In this document: piece by piece, positions 40,639 through 48,552 of the stretch
How the letters are laid out: the number at the start of each line of letters is the position of its first letter
How positions within the stretch are numbered: the stretch's first letter is position 1
Assembly (NCBI RefSeq): GCF_020151015.1
Contig: NZ_CP083746.1
Location: 2,013,001 to 2,077,000 of the forward strand
Reading direction: 5' to 3'
Source: Pseudomonas sp. p1(2021b)
GTDB taxonomy: Bacteria; Pseudomonadota; Gammaproteobacteria; Pseudomonadales; Pseudomonadaceae
DNA length: 64,000 nucleotides
The notes under the pieces: generated by a model
Told to the model about the DNA's origin: nothing
Databases searched by the model: none
The model's input: the letters and a program-made list of their open reading frames with translations, nothing else
Translations under genes and position numbers: made by a program

Positions 40639-41433
40639 ATGCCATGGTATAGAACAGGCACGGTCGCGATCACGGCTGGCCAAACGACGGTGACCGGTAC
40701 CGGCACCAATTTCTCAGCGAATGCCCGGGTTGGCGATGCACTGCTAGGCCCGGATGGAAACTGGTATGAGGTGACCAACATTGCCAGCACCACGGTGCTG
40801 AGCATCTTGCCCGCCTACAAGGGCACCACAATCAGCGGAGGCACCTACGCCATCACGCCGGTCCAGGGCTACACCAAGACCTTGGCTGACAAGTTCAACG
40901 ATATCGCGAACCAGTGGGGCTCGACCCTGGCCGGCCTTGGCTCGGTGTCGACCGAGAACGTCGTCCCGGTTGCCAAGGGCGGCACCGGCGGCACGACGCA
41001 ATCGACAGCGCGAAACGGTCTGGGCCTGAAATCGGCCGCAGTGGCCGATATTGTCGGCACGGTAAGCCAAAGCGGTGGGGTGCCGACCGGGGCCATCCTG
41101 GAGCAGATAAGCAATGCCAACGGCAACGCCGCCAAGTACGCCAACGGAACTCTCATCTGCTGGGCGAACATAGACGCTACGATCACTTGCACTGCCACCG
41201 GCTCGATTTATCGAGATCTGGCGCCAGTTGGCGGAACTTGGACATTCCCTGTTGCCTTTATCGTTCGCCCGCAAGTCATGTTTATGGGGCTAGCGCAGGG
41301 TGTTTGGACAACGACGGCGTCTACCAATCCCGTACCCACTAATACCCAGGCGGGATTTGTGGCGTTTTCAACGGTGGCGCTTAGCGGCGCAAGTCTTAAA
41401 GTAGAAGCCATTGCAATTGGAAGGTGGTACTAA
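40639..41433 (+). CDS. Tail fibre protein
   Basis: The 264-residue protein starts with a beta domain (GTVAITAGQTTVTGTGTNFSANARVGDALLG) found at the N-terminus of many tail fibres. It then has a fibre-type repeat VVPVAKGGTGGTTQSTARNGLGLKSAA and a C-terminal globular part ending AIAIGRWY. The stop overlaps the start of the fibre assembly gene (TAATG). It is the likely adhesin of the side or tip fibre. Confidence 0.82.
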   Translation: MPWYRTGTVAITAGQTTVTGTGTNFSANARVGDALLGPDGNWYEVTNIASTTVLSILPAYKGTTISGGTYAITPVQGYTKTLADKFNDIANQWGSTLAGLGSVSTENVVPVAKGGTGGTTQSTARNGLGLKSAAVADIVGTVSQSGGVPTGAILEQISNANGNAAKYANGTLICWANIDATITCTATGSIYRDLAPVGGTWTFPVAFIVRPQVMFMGLAQGVWTTTASTNPVPTNTQAGFVAFSTVALSGASLKVEAIAIGRWY

Positions 41434-42029
41434 TGATCATCAAGCTATCCCCAGTTCGATCCGACATGTCTCTTACCGTAGTTAAGGCAGGTGATCGACT
41501 CGAAATCAACGGCGTTTCGCTGGACTTCTCGCGCCTTGCCGACGGCTCGACGTTGCCAGCCGAAGCGATCAGCAGCTCATTCATTGTTGCGCCTGTTGAG
41601 CGTGTGAATGGAGGCCTGGTCGTAACCTTGATGCTTCCGCACGCTGCCGACGCTCCGGAGAGCGCACGTTTCCCGATCGATATCCGCGACCCAGCCGATG
41701 GTCGTGTGCCTTTGCCTGGGCTGGAATGGGTTGATCCGCTTGTATCGACGGCGGGAGTCATCGACTGGTCCCAGGAGATCACAGCAGAGGTCAAGGCCGA
41801 GGTGGCCGCTGAGCAGCATCTCGCCCAGGTCGTGGCTGAGGCCGCAAGCCGCCGCGCTATGGCTGACAGCGCGATCGCTCCGCTGCAGGACGCCGTAGAC
41901 CTTGGCGAAGCCACTGAAGCCGATACCGCCTTGTTGACTGCCTGGAAGCGCTACCGCGTGGCGCTGATCCGCCTGCCAGACCAACCGGGCTACCCCGACG
42001 AGATCACCTGGCCTGCACCGCCTGCCTGA
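41433..42029 (+). CDS. Tail fibre assembly protein (Tfa-like)
   Basis: The 198-residue protein ends in a Tfa/DUF4376-like pattern, where a helix (ALLTAWKRYRVALIRLPDQPGYPDEITWPAPPA) follows a coiled coil (VKAEVAAEQHLAQVVAEAASRRAMADS). Tfa proteins help fibres trimerise and may remain on the tip. ATG 41433 overlaps the fibre stop; the frame is open upstream but needs no earlier start. Confidence 0.85.
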   Translation: MIIKLSPVRSDMSLTVVKAGDRLEINGVSLDFSRLADGSTLPAEAISSSFIVAPVERVNGGLVVTLMLPHAADAPESARFPIDIRDPADGRVPLPGLEWVDPLVSTAGVIDWSQEITAEVKAEVAAEQHLAQVVAEAASRRAMADSAIAPLQDAVDLGEATEADTALLTAWKRYRVALIRLPDQPGYPDEITWPAPPA

Positions 42030-42047
42030 TCCAACTGAACGAAACCG

Positions 42048-42072
42048 ACCGGCCCAGAGCCGGTATTTTTTT
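42048..42072 (+). terminator. Hairpin plus T7 before the endolysin gene
   Basis: ACCGGC, CCAGA loop, GCCGGT, then A and TTTTTTT, ending 3 nt before the GGAG of the endolysin. Confidence 0.65.
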
Positions 42073-42087
42073 GCCTGGAGAAAACCC

Positions 42088-42714
42088 ATGCCGATAACCG
42101 AGCAGCAGTTGCTGCAGATCATGCCCAAGGCCCGGCCAGTGGTCGGAGCCTTCCTGCCCGCGCTGAATCGGGCTATGACGCGCTGGCGCATCAACACTCT
42201 GGTCCGTCAGGCCGCCTTCCTGGCCCAGATCGGGCACGAGTCTGGCCAGTTGCGCAGCCTGGTGGAGAACCTCAACTACAGCGCCGAGTCGCTGGTGCGG
42301 ACCTGGCCCTCGAGGTTCACCAGTCAGACCGCCCCCGGTTACGCCCGACAGCCGGAGAAGATCGCCAACAAGGTGTACGGCGGGCGCATGGGCAACGGTT
42401 CGGAGGCCTCCGGTGATGGTTGGCGGTTCCGTGGACGCGGCCTGCTGCAGGTCACCGGGCGCGACAACTACCGCGAGGTCGGCGCCGGCCTGGGCCTGCC
42501 GCTGGAGGCTGAGCCGGAACTGCTCGAGCAAGCCGAGCAGGCTGCCCAGTCCGCCGCCTGGTGGTGGGCGAAGCGCGGGCTGAACGAGATGGCCGACGCC
42601 GGCCGGATACGCGACATCGGCAGCATCATCAACACCGGGCAGCCCGGAAAGACGCCGCACGGTGCCGCCGATCGCCTGGCGCTGTATGACCTGGCCTTGC
42701 GGGTGCTGGCGTGA
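42088..42714 (+). CDS. GH19 chitinase-like endolysin
   Basis: The 208-residue protein has the GH19 lysozyme-like pattern: AAFLAQIGHESGQL with catalytic Glu 51, LNYSAESL, NKVYGGRMGN, and GWRFRGRGLLQVTGRDNYREVG. It cuts peptidoglycan glycan strands. It has no signal sequence, so it depends on the holin encoded at 21055. Its stop overlaps the GTG of the Rz gene. Confidence 0.92.
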   Translation: MPITEQQLLQIMPKARPVVGAFLPALNRAMTRWRINTLVRQAAFLAQIGHESGQLRSLVENLNYSAESLVRTWPSRFTSQTAPGYARQPEKIANKVYGGRMGNGSEASGDGWRFRGRGLLQVTGRDNYREVGAGLGLPLEAEPELLEQAEQAAQSAAWWWAKRGLNEMADAGRIRDIGSIINTGQPGKTPHGAADRLALYDLALRVLA

Positions 42715-43073
42715 GCGCTTGGGCATTGCGAGCCATCGGTGCCGGCCTGCTGGTCCTGCTGGGCATGGCTGTTGGCACCTGGGCCACGACTGGCCATTTC
42801 CGCCCGCTGCTCGATGACCAGCAGGATCAGGCCGCAACCTGCAAAGCCGCCCGGGACAACCTCGCCGGGCTAGCGCAGGAGCAGGGCAAGGCCCTTGGCG
42901 ACCTGACCCTGGCCGCGAACGCTCGCCAGGCCAGGGCAGAGCAAGCGGTAGCCGAGGCGAAGGCCAGCGCCCAGTCCGACTACGCCGCGGCGAACCGCCT
43001 GCAGCAGGATCGCACCGGTGGCGACCAGTGCGAGGCCGCCACCTCGATCATCGACAAGGAGCTGGGGTTATGA
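42711..43073 (+). CDS. Rz-like i-spanin (DUF2514 type)
   Basis: The 120-residue protein starts with GTG overlapping the endolysin stop (GTGA). It has one N-terminal membrane helix (LRAIGAGLLVLLGMAVGTWAT) and a periplasmic coiled coil with Ala/Gln repeats ending in a Cys and helix (QDRTGGDQCEAATSIIDKEL). With the outer-membrane partner downstream it fuses the two membranes in the last step of lysis. Confidence 0.85.
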   Translation: MSAWALRAIGAGLLVLLGMAVGTWATTGHFRPLLDDQQDQAATCKAARDNLAGLAQEQGKALGDLTLAANARQARAEQAVAEAKASAQSDYAAANRLQQDRTGGDQCEAATSIIDKELGL

Positions 43074-43414
43074 GGCTGGTGGTGGTGAACTCGCGAAACT
43101 GTGGGAGCGAACTAGCCCTGTTTCAAGCTGCAGGCCGCGTAATCCGTGGCCTGACCTGTGGGAGCGTGGTGGTGGGCATCCTGGCCCTGGCTGGGTGCGC
43201 CGGTAAGGTCGAGCCGCAAGTGCAGTACGTGCGCGTCGAGGTACCTGTACAGGTGCCGTGTCGTGCACCGGAGATTGCGGTGCCGGCCTGGGCAGCCGCC
43301 GGCCTGCGCAAGACCGATAGCTTGGAAGTGAAGGTGCGTGCCCTGCTGGCCGAGCGTAGACAGCGGATCGGATACGAGAAGCAGCTGGAGGCGGCAGTCG
43401 GCGCCTGCCGATAG
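43070..43414 (+). CDS. Rz1-like o-spanin lipoprotein
   Basis: The 114-residue frame begins with ATG overlapping the Rz stop and holds a lipobox (ILALAGC, Cys about residue 43). A Val/Pro-rich segment follows (VRVEVPVQVPC), then a helical C-terminus. The 35-odd residues before the hydrophobic core are long for such a protein, and two copies of CTGTGGGAGCG (43099, 43156) lie in them. A start further in is possible. It is the last phage gene before attR. Confidence 0.78.
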   Translation: MRLVVVNSRNCGSELALFQAAGRVIRGLTCGSVVVGILALAGCAGKVEPQVQYVRVEVPVQVPCRAPEIAVPAWAAAGLRKTDSLEVKVRALLAERRQRIGYEKQLEAAVGACR

Positions 43415-43744
43415 CCTCGCCTCAAAAAGAACGAAATTGAGGTGGGAATCCGCTTTAGGAAAAATGGCGTGATCCGCCAAAATTCGAGGTCGAAGAAATT
43501 AGCATGCCTCGCAAGAGCAGGAGACGGTATCCGCTTGCCGGCAGGCTCAAGACTAGTGCCAGGCGCCACAGAGTGGCGAGCCTCGGTTTCGTGGCGCGGG
43601 CGACGTGTAGATTATTATTTACGCGCTTCTATTTGCAAAACCCATTGCTAAGTTATTGATTCTTATGGGCGATTTTGGGCATTTTTCAGGATGCCGGCGA
43701 TCCAAATAAATTCATTTAAATCAAAAGGTTACGAGATATTCAGC
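43415..43744. other. Right end of the prophage without a gene
   Basis: This 330-nt stretch has no supported gene on either strand. It grows AT-rich towards attR. One copy of the candidate arm site (TTTGCAAAAC, 43632-43641) lies here. It is probably the P'-type arm of attP with integrase or IHF sites. Confidence 0.5.
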
Positions 43745-43799
43745 CACCACCTTGACATGGTGGGGGTCGTTGGTTCGAGTCCAATTGTGCCTACCAAAC
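43745..43799 (+). repeat. attR core (55-bp direct repeat)
   Basis: It is identical to 3617-3671. It is the displaced 3' part of the host tRNA-Val gene, cut off from the 5' half. Confidence 0.95.
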
Positions 43800-43826
43800 A
43801 AAAGCCCCGGTTTTCCGGGCGTGAGA

Positions 43827-43856
43827 AGGGCGATCCGAAAGGGTCGCCCTTTTTTG
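43827..43856 (+). terminator. Original host terminator of tRNA-Val
   Basis: AAGGGCGATCC, GAAA loop, GGGTCGCCC, TTTTTT. The left copy at 3698 has the same stem with the loop TAGC. Confidence 0.8.
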
Positions 43857-43975
43857 TTTTCGGATTTTTCTTCGCATCCCGGCGCTTGTTCGTTCATTTG
43901 GCCAAGAAGCGGCCATGCAGGGTTGCTTGCGCTTACTGGCATGCTCGAAAGCGGAGTTAAGGTGAGATCACCTCA

Positions 43976-44131
43976 GTGCGCCAGTTTGCTCGATTGAGCT
44001 CGGTGCCCCCGATTCCCAAAGATGCGACGATCGTGAATGATTGGCACCAGCTGGAAAAATACCAGCTCGCGGCAGGCATTCCTGATGCTTTCAACGAAGT
44101 CCTGCGAAACAAGGGGGTGCCGTTGGGGTAG
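43976..44131 (+). pseudogene. Short frame, likely C-terminal remnant of a host gene
   Basis: A frame of 51 codons from GTG 43976 encodes SSVPPIPKDATIVNDWHQLE and ends IPDAFNEVLRNKGVPLG. The composition looks like real protein, but the only upstream room (to a stop at 43958) gives no good start or ribosome-binding site. It may be the tail end of a gene lost during rearrangement near attR. I do not recognise the family. Confidence 0.3.
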
Positions 44132-44239
44132 GGCACACTGCTCGATGCCGCAATCATCCGTGGCCCAGTTCAACCAAGAACCAGAACGGCAAGCGTGATC
44201 CAGAAGCATCAGTCTCATATTGACTACGGTCATTAATTT

Positions 44240-44794
44240 TTATTGACGACCATCCACTTGAATGCATATGTCTTTATTTTCAATTCTTTTGCATGGCCAG
44301 TTCTCATTTATATAGAAGTCTGGTTTGAAGCAATAGCGTTCATCGTTTACCCAAAATAACTGCCAGGCAGATCCGGAAATTAATAATTCAGGGCAAGGGG
44401 AATAGTCGCGCCACCATAGTACAAGGGTAACCAAGATTGCCAATGCCGGAGCTATGTAAAGCATTGACCATGCGGTAGCTTTAGTCGAGGCGCATTGAAA
44501 TTTAAATAATTTAGAGTGAGGAGGTGGATCAAATTTCCGACCCTGCCAAGTTGCGCAGGTACAGGCAAGCACTATGATTGGGGTGACTGCGCACATGGCA
44601 ATCAGCAAGAACCCTAGGTAGGGTGTCTCTACAACGGGCGCGTTGCGATAAATTCTTCCAAACAGAGGAAGCACATCGTTCCACAGCCAGTAGGCGGATA
44701 GTAGGCCCAAGGTAAGCATGCAGGCGCCAAGCGTAAAGGTAAGCAGTCGGAATAAATAGGGGGAGCGCTTATGTAGTTCGGTTCGGAGGGTCAT
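44240..44794 (-). CDS. Four-helix membrane protein, candidate immunity protein
   Basis: The 184-residue protein has four hydrophobic segments (about residues 15-37, 58-83, 108-128 region, and a weaker one near the C-terminal half) and several Cys. Size and topology recall DUF1240-like or colicin-type immunity proteins that protect against pore-forming toxins. It lies 4 nt downstream of the probable toxin fragment at 44799 on the same strand. Its base composition is AT-richer than the host average. The link with the toxin is inference. Confidence 0.5.
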   Translation of the reverse strand: MTLRTELHKRSPYLFRLLTFTLGACMLTLGLLSAYWLWNDVLPLFGRIYRNAPVVETPYLGFLLIAMCAVTPIIVLACTCATWQGRKFDPPPHSKLFKFQCASTKATAWSMLYIAPALAILVTLVLWWRDYSPCPELLISGSAWQLFWVNDERYCFKPDFYINENWPCKRIENKDICIQVDGRQ

Positions 44795-44798
44795 AAGG

Positions 44799-45302
44799 TC
44801 AGAATTTCGGCGGATTGAAGTTTGGAAGCGAAGGGAGTCTTGGGAGCTCAGGCAGGGTTCGCCAGCCCGGTAAGTTAAGGTCTCCTGGTTGTAATTTTTT
44901 CAGTGCCCAGTTCTTTGCCTCGTCATAAAGGGCTTCTGCAATTCCACTTGCGATACGTGAAGCTTTTTCCGCTGCGTATTTTTCTAGGTCTTCGGTGCTG
45001 ATGCGAATAGGGTGTTCATAGAGAGATTGGATGTTATCTACGGCATAGCGCACCCCGGCTTTGACTGAGTTTTTAATGCCATAGTGATTGTCGATTGCAT
45101 TAAGCCCCCAGCCTATCGCAAATACTACTGCAGCACCGGCAATTGCCGGTAGGGCAGCGAATGTGAGTACCGAGCCTATCGCTACCCCAGCGGCGTATCC
45201 AATAGCAGAGGCAATCCCCGCTTTAACCAGCTCTACGCCTATGCCGGCGAATAGGTCTGACCAGACGCTCTCCTCGTTGATGGGCGTGGCGGGCTCCGTC
45301 AG
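44799..45302 (-). pseudogene. C-terminal fragment of a probable pore-forming effector
   Basis: On the minus strand the frame is open from 45302 down to the stop at 44799 (about 167 codons) but has no ATG, and its first GTG is at 45053. It encodes EPATPINEESVWSDLFAG, a long hydrophobic Ala/Gly/Val/Ile stretch (IASAIGYAAGVAIGSVLTF and PAIAGAAVVFAIGWGLN), then a helical tail (EDLEKYAAEKASRIASGIAEAL) and a Pro-rich end. The hydrophobic helices and the membrane protein gene after it fit a T6SS-type polymorphic toxin C-terminus that has lost its delivery domain. The identification is an inference. Confidence 0.5.
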
Positions 45303-45335
45303 CGGGTATTGGCGGCGCGTGCGAGATCTTGGGCA

Positions 45336-45425
45336 GGTTCGATCATCACTTCGCGGTTGCCGGCGTCATCAAGCGGTCGGCATCGGCCAAATGCACGTCG
45401 GCAGAGGGTTCGTCGAGCACGTATC
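45336..45425 (-). pseudogene. Decayed uvrA-like fragment
   Basis: On the minus strand one frame reads GYVLDEPSADVHLADADRLM and, after a small deletion and shift, another reads DDAGNREVMIEPAQDLARAAN. These match the Walker B/H-loop region of UvrA (YVLDEPTTGLHVADADRLM and EAGNSVVMIEHDM). The DNA at 45367-45389 is identical over 23 bp to the intact uvrA-type gene at 48784-48806 in the same orientation. About 25 nt that lie between these blocks in the intact gene are missing. It abuts the toxin fragment. Confidence 0.65.
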
Positions 45426-45670
45426 CAGTGTGAGCCCGCTCGGAGGCGAACGTGCATTGCCTTGGTGCGAGGCCTGTGGCCGCATCCTCTAGTGGTCACT
45501 ATTGTTACCAAATTTCTCTTCGTCGGCGGGTCGGTGAAGGCATTTTGTTACATGTTTTTGGGATTTTTCGTTGTGACATGGTGGTTGTGGGATTATTTTG
45601 ACCACTTCACGGTTTTGTTTTTGACCAATTTGGGCCGTGGCAGGTCTTTTGAACGAGGAGAGTCGAATCC

Positions 45671-46642
45671 ATGTGTAGCCCTTCCACCCCTAGCACCGCC
45701 ATCGTGGTCTGTGACCAGGCCCAGACGGCAGCCTTGCTGGATTTCAAGCAACTGGTCGAAGCGATCGCCCAGGCCGCTTCGGATTTGGAGGCAGGCACTG
45801 TGCTGAGCCCCGAACGTATGGTTGTCCCGCTCGGTGAAGGCGGTGTCCTGCTCAGCATGCCCGCCACCGCGCAGGACATTGGCATTCATAAGCTGGTCAA
45901 CGTGCAGCGGGGTAACACGCAGCGCAATCTGCCAACCATCAATGGCATGGTCACTGTCTGCGATGCGCCCACAGGTAAGATCATCTGTCTTCTGGATGGC
46001 CCGGAGGTGACCGGCCGCCGTACTGCCGCCGTTACGCTGCTGGCGATCCGCACCTGCCTCGGGCAAGCGCCGAAGGCGATCCTGTTGTTCGGTACCGGTG
46101 CCCAGGCGCGCTACCATCTCCAGGCCGTCAACGCGTTGTATCCGCAGGCGAAGATCTGGGTGAGGGGCGTGAGCCCACAGGCGGCCGTCGAATTCTGTGA
46201 GCGCAACCGCCACTTGCATGAGCATCTGGAAGGGATTGGCAACACCGTCCCGGAGGTCGATGTGGTCATTGCTGCGACCACCAGCAATGAGCCTGTCTAT
46301 GATGAGCCGGGCAAGGTCGGACGGCTGGTCGTCGGGGTAGGGGCCTTCACCCCGGACATGGCCGAGATCGGCAAGGCCACCCTGGATGCCAGCGATATCT
46401 ATGTGGACGAACCCGAGGGCGCCAGGCACGAGGCGGGTGACCTGCTGCAGGCCGGTGTCGACTGGGGGCGCGTCAAGCCGCTGGCCTACGCGCTCAAGGC
46501 TGGTGTCGATAGGTCCCGCCCTGTGGTGTTCAAGAGCGTGGGCACTGCCGCCTGGGACCTGGCTGCCGCGCGCGTTGCCCTTGCAGGGTTGGCCGCCAAC
46601 ACCCATGACCGCGTTTCGCAGGAGCCTGCCCCATGCAAATAA
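45671..46642 (+). CDS. Delta1-pyrroline-2-carboxylate reductase-like (ornithine cyclodeaminase family)
   Basis: The 323-residue protein has the OCD/mu-crystallin layout: MVVPLGEGGVLLSMPATAQDIGIHKLVNV, then GRRTAAVTLLAIR and the dinucleotide-binding ILLFGTGAQARYHLQAV. In the pathway for trans-3-hydroxy-L-proline this family reduces delta1-pyrroline-2-carboxylate to L-proline. The overlap (10 nt) with the dehydratase gene supports that role. GAGGAG lies 11 nt before the ATG. Region 45426-45670 upstream has no gene and shows TTTTGACCA twice (45596, 45619), possible regulator half-sites. Confidence 0.85.
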   Translation: MCSPSTPSTAIVVCDQAQTAALLDFKQLVEAIAQAASDLEAGTVLSPERMVVPLGEGGVLLSMPATAQDIGIHKLVNVQRGNTQRNLPTINGMVTVCDAPTGKIICLLDGPEVTGRRTAAVTLLAIRTCLGQAPKAILLFGTGAQARYHLQAVNALYPQAKIWVRGVSPQAAVEFCERNRHLHEHLEGIGNTVPEVDVVIAATTSNEPVYDEPGKVGRLVVGVGAFTPDMAEIGKATLDASDIYVDEPEGARHEAGDLLQAGVDWGRVKPLAYALKAGVDRSRPVVFKSVGTAAWDLAAARVALAGLAANTHDRVSQEPAPCK

Positions 46643-47640
46643 CCCGCAGCATCAACACCGTCGAGGTCCACACCGGCGGTGAGCCGTTCCGTATCGTCAC
46701 CTCTGGCCTGCCACGCTTGCCCGGCAAAAGCATCGTCGAGCGCCGTGCTTGGTTGCAAGAGCACGCCGATGACATTCGCCGGGCCCTGATGTTCGAACCC
46801 CGCGGCCACGCTGACATGTATGGTGGCTATCTCACCGAACCGGTGTCGCCCGCTGCGGACTTCGGCATCATCTTCCTGCACAACGAGGGTTACAGCGACC
46901 ACTGCGGTCATGGTGTTATCGCCCTGGCTACCGCGGCAGTAGAGCTGGGCTGGGTCGAGCGTAGCGAGCCGCAAACCCGAGTTGGGATCGATGCCCCGTG
47001 CGGCTTCATCGAAGCGTTCGTGGAATGGGATGGTGCGCATGCCAAGGGGGTTCGGTTCATCAACGTGCCTTCGTTCATCTACAAGCGTGACGTGACCGTT
47101 ACCACGGCAAGCTATGGCGAGGTCCGTGGTGACATCGTCTATGGCGGCGCCTTTTATTTCTATACCAGTGGCGAGCCGCACGGCCTGGCCATTCGCGAAT
47201 CTTCCGTGGAGCAGCTCAAGCAGTTCGGCGCCGAAGTGAAGCAGGCGGCCAATATCGCTTACCCGGTGGTGCATCCGCAAATCCCGGAAATCAATCATAT
47301 CTACGGCACCATCATCGATGGCGAGCCGCGTTCTGACAAAGCCACCCAGGCCAACTGCTGCATCTTCGCAGACCGTGAAGTGGATCGTTCGCCAACCGGC
47401 TCCGGGACCAGTGGCCGAGTCGCGCAGCTCTATCTGCGAGGTGAGATGGGCATGGATGACGTCCTGATCAACGAGTCGGTGATCGGAACGATATTTACCG
47501 CCAAGGTCGTCGCGCAGACCCGTGTCGGCGATTTTCCCGCCGTGATACCCGAGGTGTCGGGCACTGCCCACATTTGCGGCTTTTGCAACTGGATCATCGA
47601 TGATCGCGACCCGCTGAAGAACGGCTTCCTGGTCCGTTGA
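46633..47640 (+). CDS. trans-3-hydroxy-L-proline dehydratase (proline racemase family)
   Basis: The 335-residue protein is a proline racemase-fold enzyme. The first catalytic position keeps Cys 91 (SDHCGHGVIAL). The second, normally Cys in SPCGTGTS of racemases and 4-hydroxyproline epimerases, is Thr 255 (DRSPTGSGTS). The Cys/Thr pair is the mark of trans-3-hydroxy-L-proline dehydratases. The product tautomerises to delta1-pyrroline-2-carboxylate, which the upstream reductase would turn into proline. High confidence in family, good confidence in the reaction. Confidence 0.88.
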   Translation: MQITRSINTVEVHTGGEPFRIVTSGLPRLPGKSIVERRAWLQEHADDIRRALMFEPRGHADMYGGYLTEPVSPAADFGIIFLHNEGYSDHCGHGVIALATAAVELGWVERSEPQTRVGIDAPCGFIEAFVEWDGAHAKGVRFINVPSFIYKRDVTVTTASYGEVRGDIVYGGAFYFYTSGEPHGLAIRESSVEQLKQFGAEVKQAANIAYPVVHPQIPEINHIYGTIIDGEPRSDKATQANCCIFADREVDRSPTGSGTSGRVAQLYLRGEMGMDDVLINESVIGTIFTAKVVAQTRVGDFPAVIPEVSGTAHICGFCNWIIDDRDPLKNGFLVR

Positions 47641-47710
47641 GGGCGATGGGGGCCGCAGCTCATCGATGAAGAGAAGGACGCAGGCCCTTGTCGGGTCGGT
47701 GACCGGTCCT

Positions 47711-47743
47711 TCCGGTCGCACCGAGTGGCGCGGTGCGACCGGA
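47711..47743. terminator. Strong 13-bp hairpin between convergent genes
   Basis: TCCGGTCGCACCG and CGGTGCGACCGGA form a perfect 13-bp stem with a 7-nt loop. It has no T-tract. It lies between the dehydratase stop and the gntR stop. Confidence 0.6.
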
Positions 47744-47754
47744 GGATCATGGGC

Positions 47755-48477
47755 TCACTCGCGTGAGCTGATATCCCGATGTACCCGTTTGAGATGCCCC
47801 TCGACATAGAACGCAGCGGCATCCTCGTCCCCGGCCACGATGGCCTCATAGATCAGCCGATGCTCTGCTACATAGAGCTGGATACGCTCAGGGTCGTAGA
47901 TGCCATCGTCCCGCAGTCGATTCCATAGCGGTTGCGACATCGTCGTGCTGATTTCTTCGGCGATCCGGCAGATCAACCTGTCACCGGTCATCACGGCGAG
48001 CTGGCGATGGAACAGGCGATCGGACTCGCTCCAGCGCGCCTGGTGCAAAGGGTCGGTGATGTCTTTCACGTCGGCCATCTGCTTCAGGTACTGCTCGGCC
48101 AAGGGGTCACGCTGTGCTCGGCGTGCTGCAAGGCGCGCGATGGCAGGTTCGATGAGCAGGCGAACCTCCAGGGTGCTGATGGGGCTGAAGTCGGCGTCAG
48201 CCGGCAGGTCGCCAGGATGCAAAGGTGTGACATTGCTAGGGCGCCCGAACGCATCGGCCACATAGGTTCCAGACCCATGACGGGTGACTACCAGGCCTTC
48301 ATTCTGCAGCGCGCCGATTGCCTCGCGAACTGCAGGTCGGCTCACCTTCAGCAAGTGCGCAAGGTCTCGCTCGGAGGGGAGGCGAGCTCCTGGTGAATAT
48401 TGCCCACTCTGGATTTGCACCCTGATCTGGTCGGCGACCTGTTCGTAGATTTGCTTAGGTCGGAAGTCAGCTTGCAT
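47755..48477 (-). CDS. GntR/FadR-family transcriptional regulator
   Basis: The 240-residue protein has a winged HTH (residues 8-72: YEQVADQIRVQIQSGQYSPGARLPSERDLAHLLKVSRPAVREAIGALQNEGLVVTRHGSGTYV) and an all-helical FCD domain with metal-binding His (DRLFHRQLAVMTGD; EGHLKRVHRD). ATG 48477 is used; a GTG seven codons upstream is an alternative with its own GAGG. It is convergent with the hydroxyproline genes and is their likely regulator. Confidence 0.88.
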   Translation of the reverse strand: MQADFRPKQIYEQVADQIRVQIQSGQYSPGARLPSERDLAHLLKVSRPAVREAIGALQNEGLVVTRHGSGTYVADAFGRPSNVTPLHPGDLPADADFSPISTLEVRLLIEPAIARLAARRAQRDPLAEQYLKQMADVKDITDPLHQARWSESDRLFHRQLAVMTGDRLICRIAEEISTTMSQPLWNRLRDDGIYDPERIQLYVAEHRLIYEAIVAGDEDAAAFYVEGHLKRVHRDISSRE

Positions 48478-48552
48478 GTCGATTTCTCTGGGCGGCACGA
48501 GTGGCCTCGAATCTTACCATTGCTGTTGCGGGTTACAGCGTGGTGAAGCCCT

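Larger units (their letters stand above)
3617..43799. mobile_element. Lambdoid siphovirus prophage integrated in tRNA-Val
   Basis: Two perfect 55-bp direct repeats bound a 40.1-kb block. In order it holds int, xis, a leftward early operon, the cI/cro switch, replication genes, lysis and packaging genes, an HK97-type head, a long non-contractile tail and an endolysin/spanin cassette. Every module needed for a temperate phage is present. The only clear lesion is the C10 frameshift at 14422. The prophage may therefore be inducible, which is inference. Morphology (siphovirus) follows from the tape measure, the tail chaperone frameshift and a J-like tip protein without sheath genes. Confidence 0.95.

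Noticed and set aside
43442..43651. 69-codon frame near the right prophage end
   Set aside because: It starts at GTG with no ribosome-binding site, is Arg/Ser-rich and overlaps the expected attP arm.
43721..43942. Minus-strand frame across attR giving an NWTRTNDPHH-like peptide
   Set aside because: It is the reverse of the tRNA remnant and terminator, not a gene.
44240..45500. Insertion sequence causing the scrambled region next to attR
   Set aside because: No transposase frame, terminal inverted repeats or target duplication could be found.
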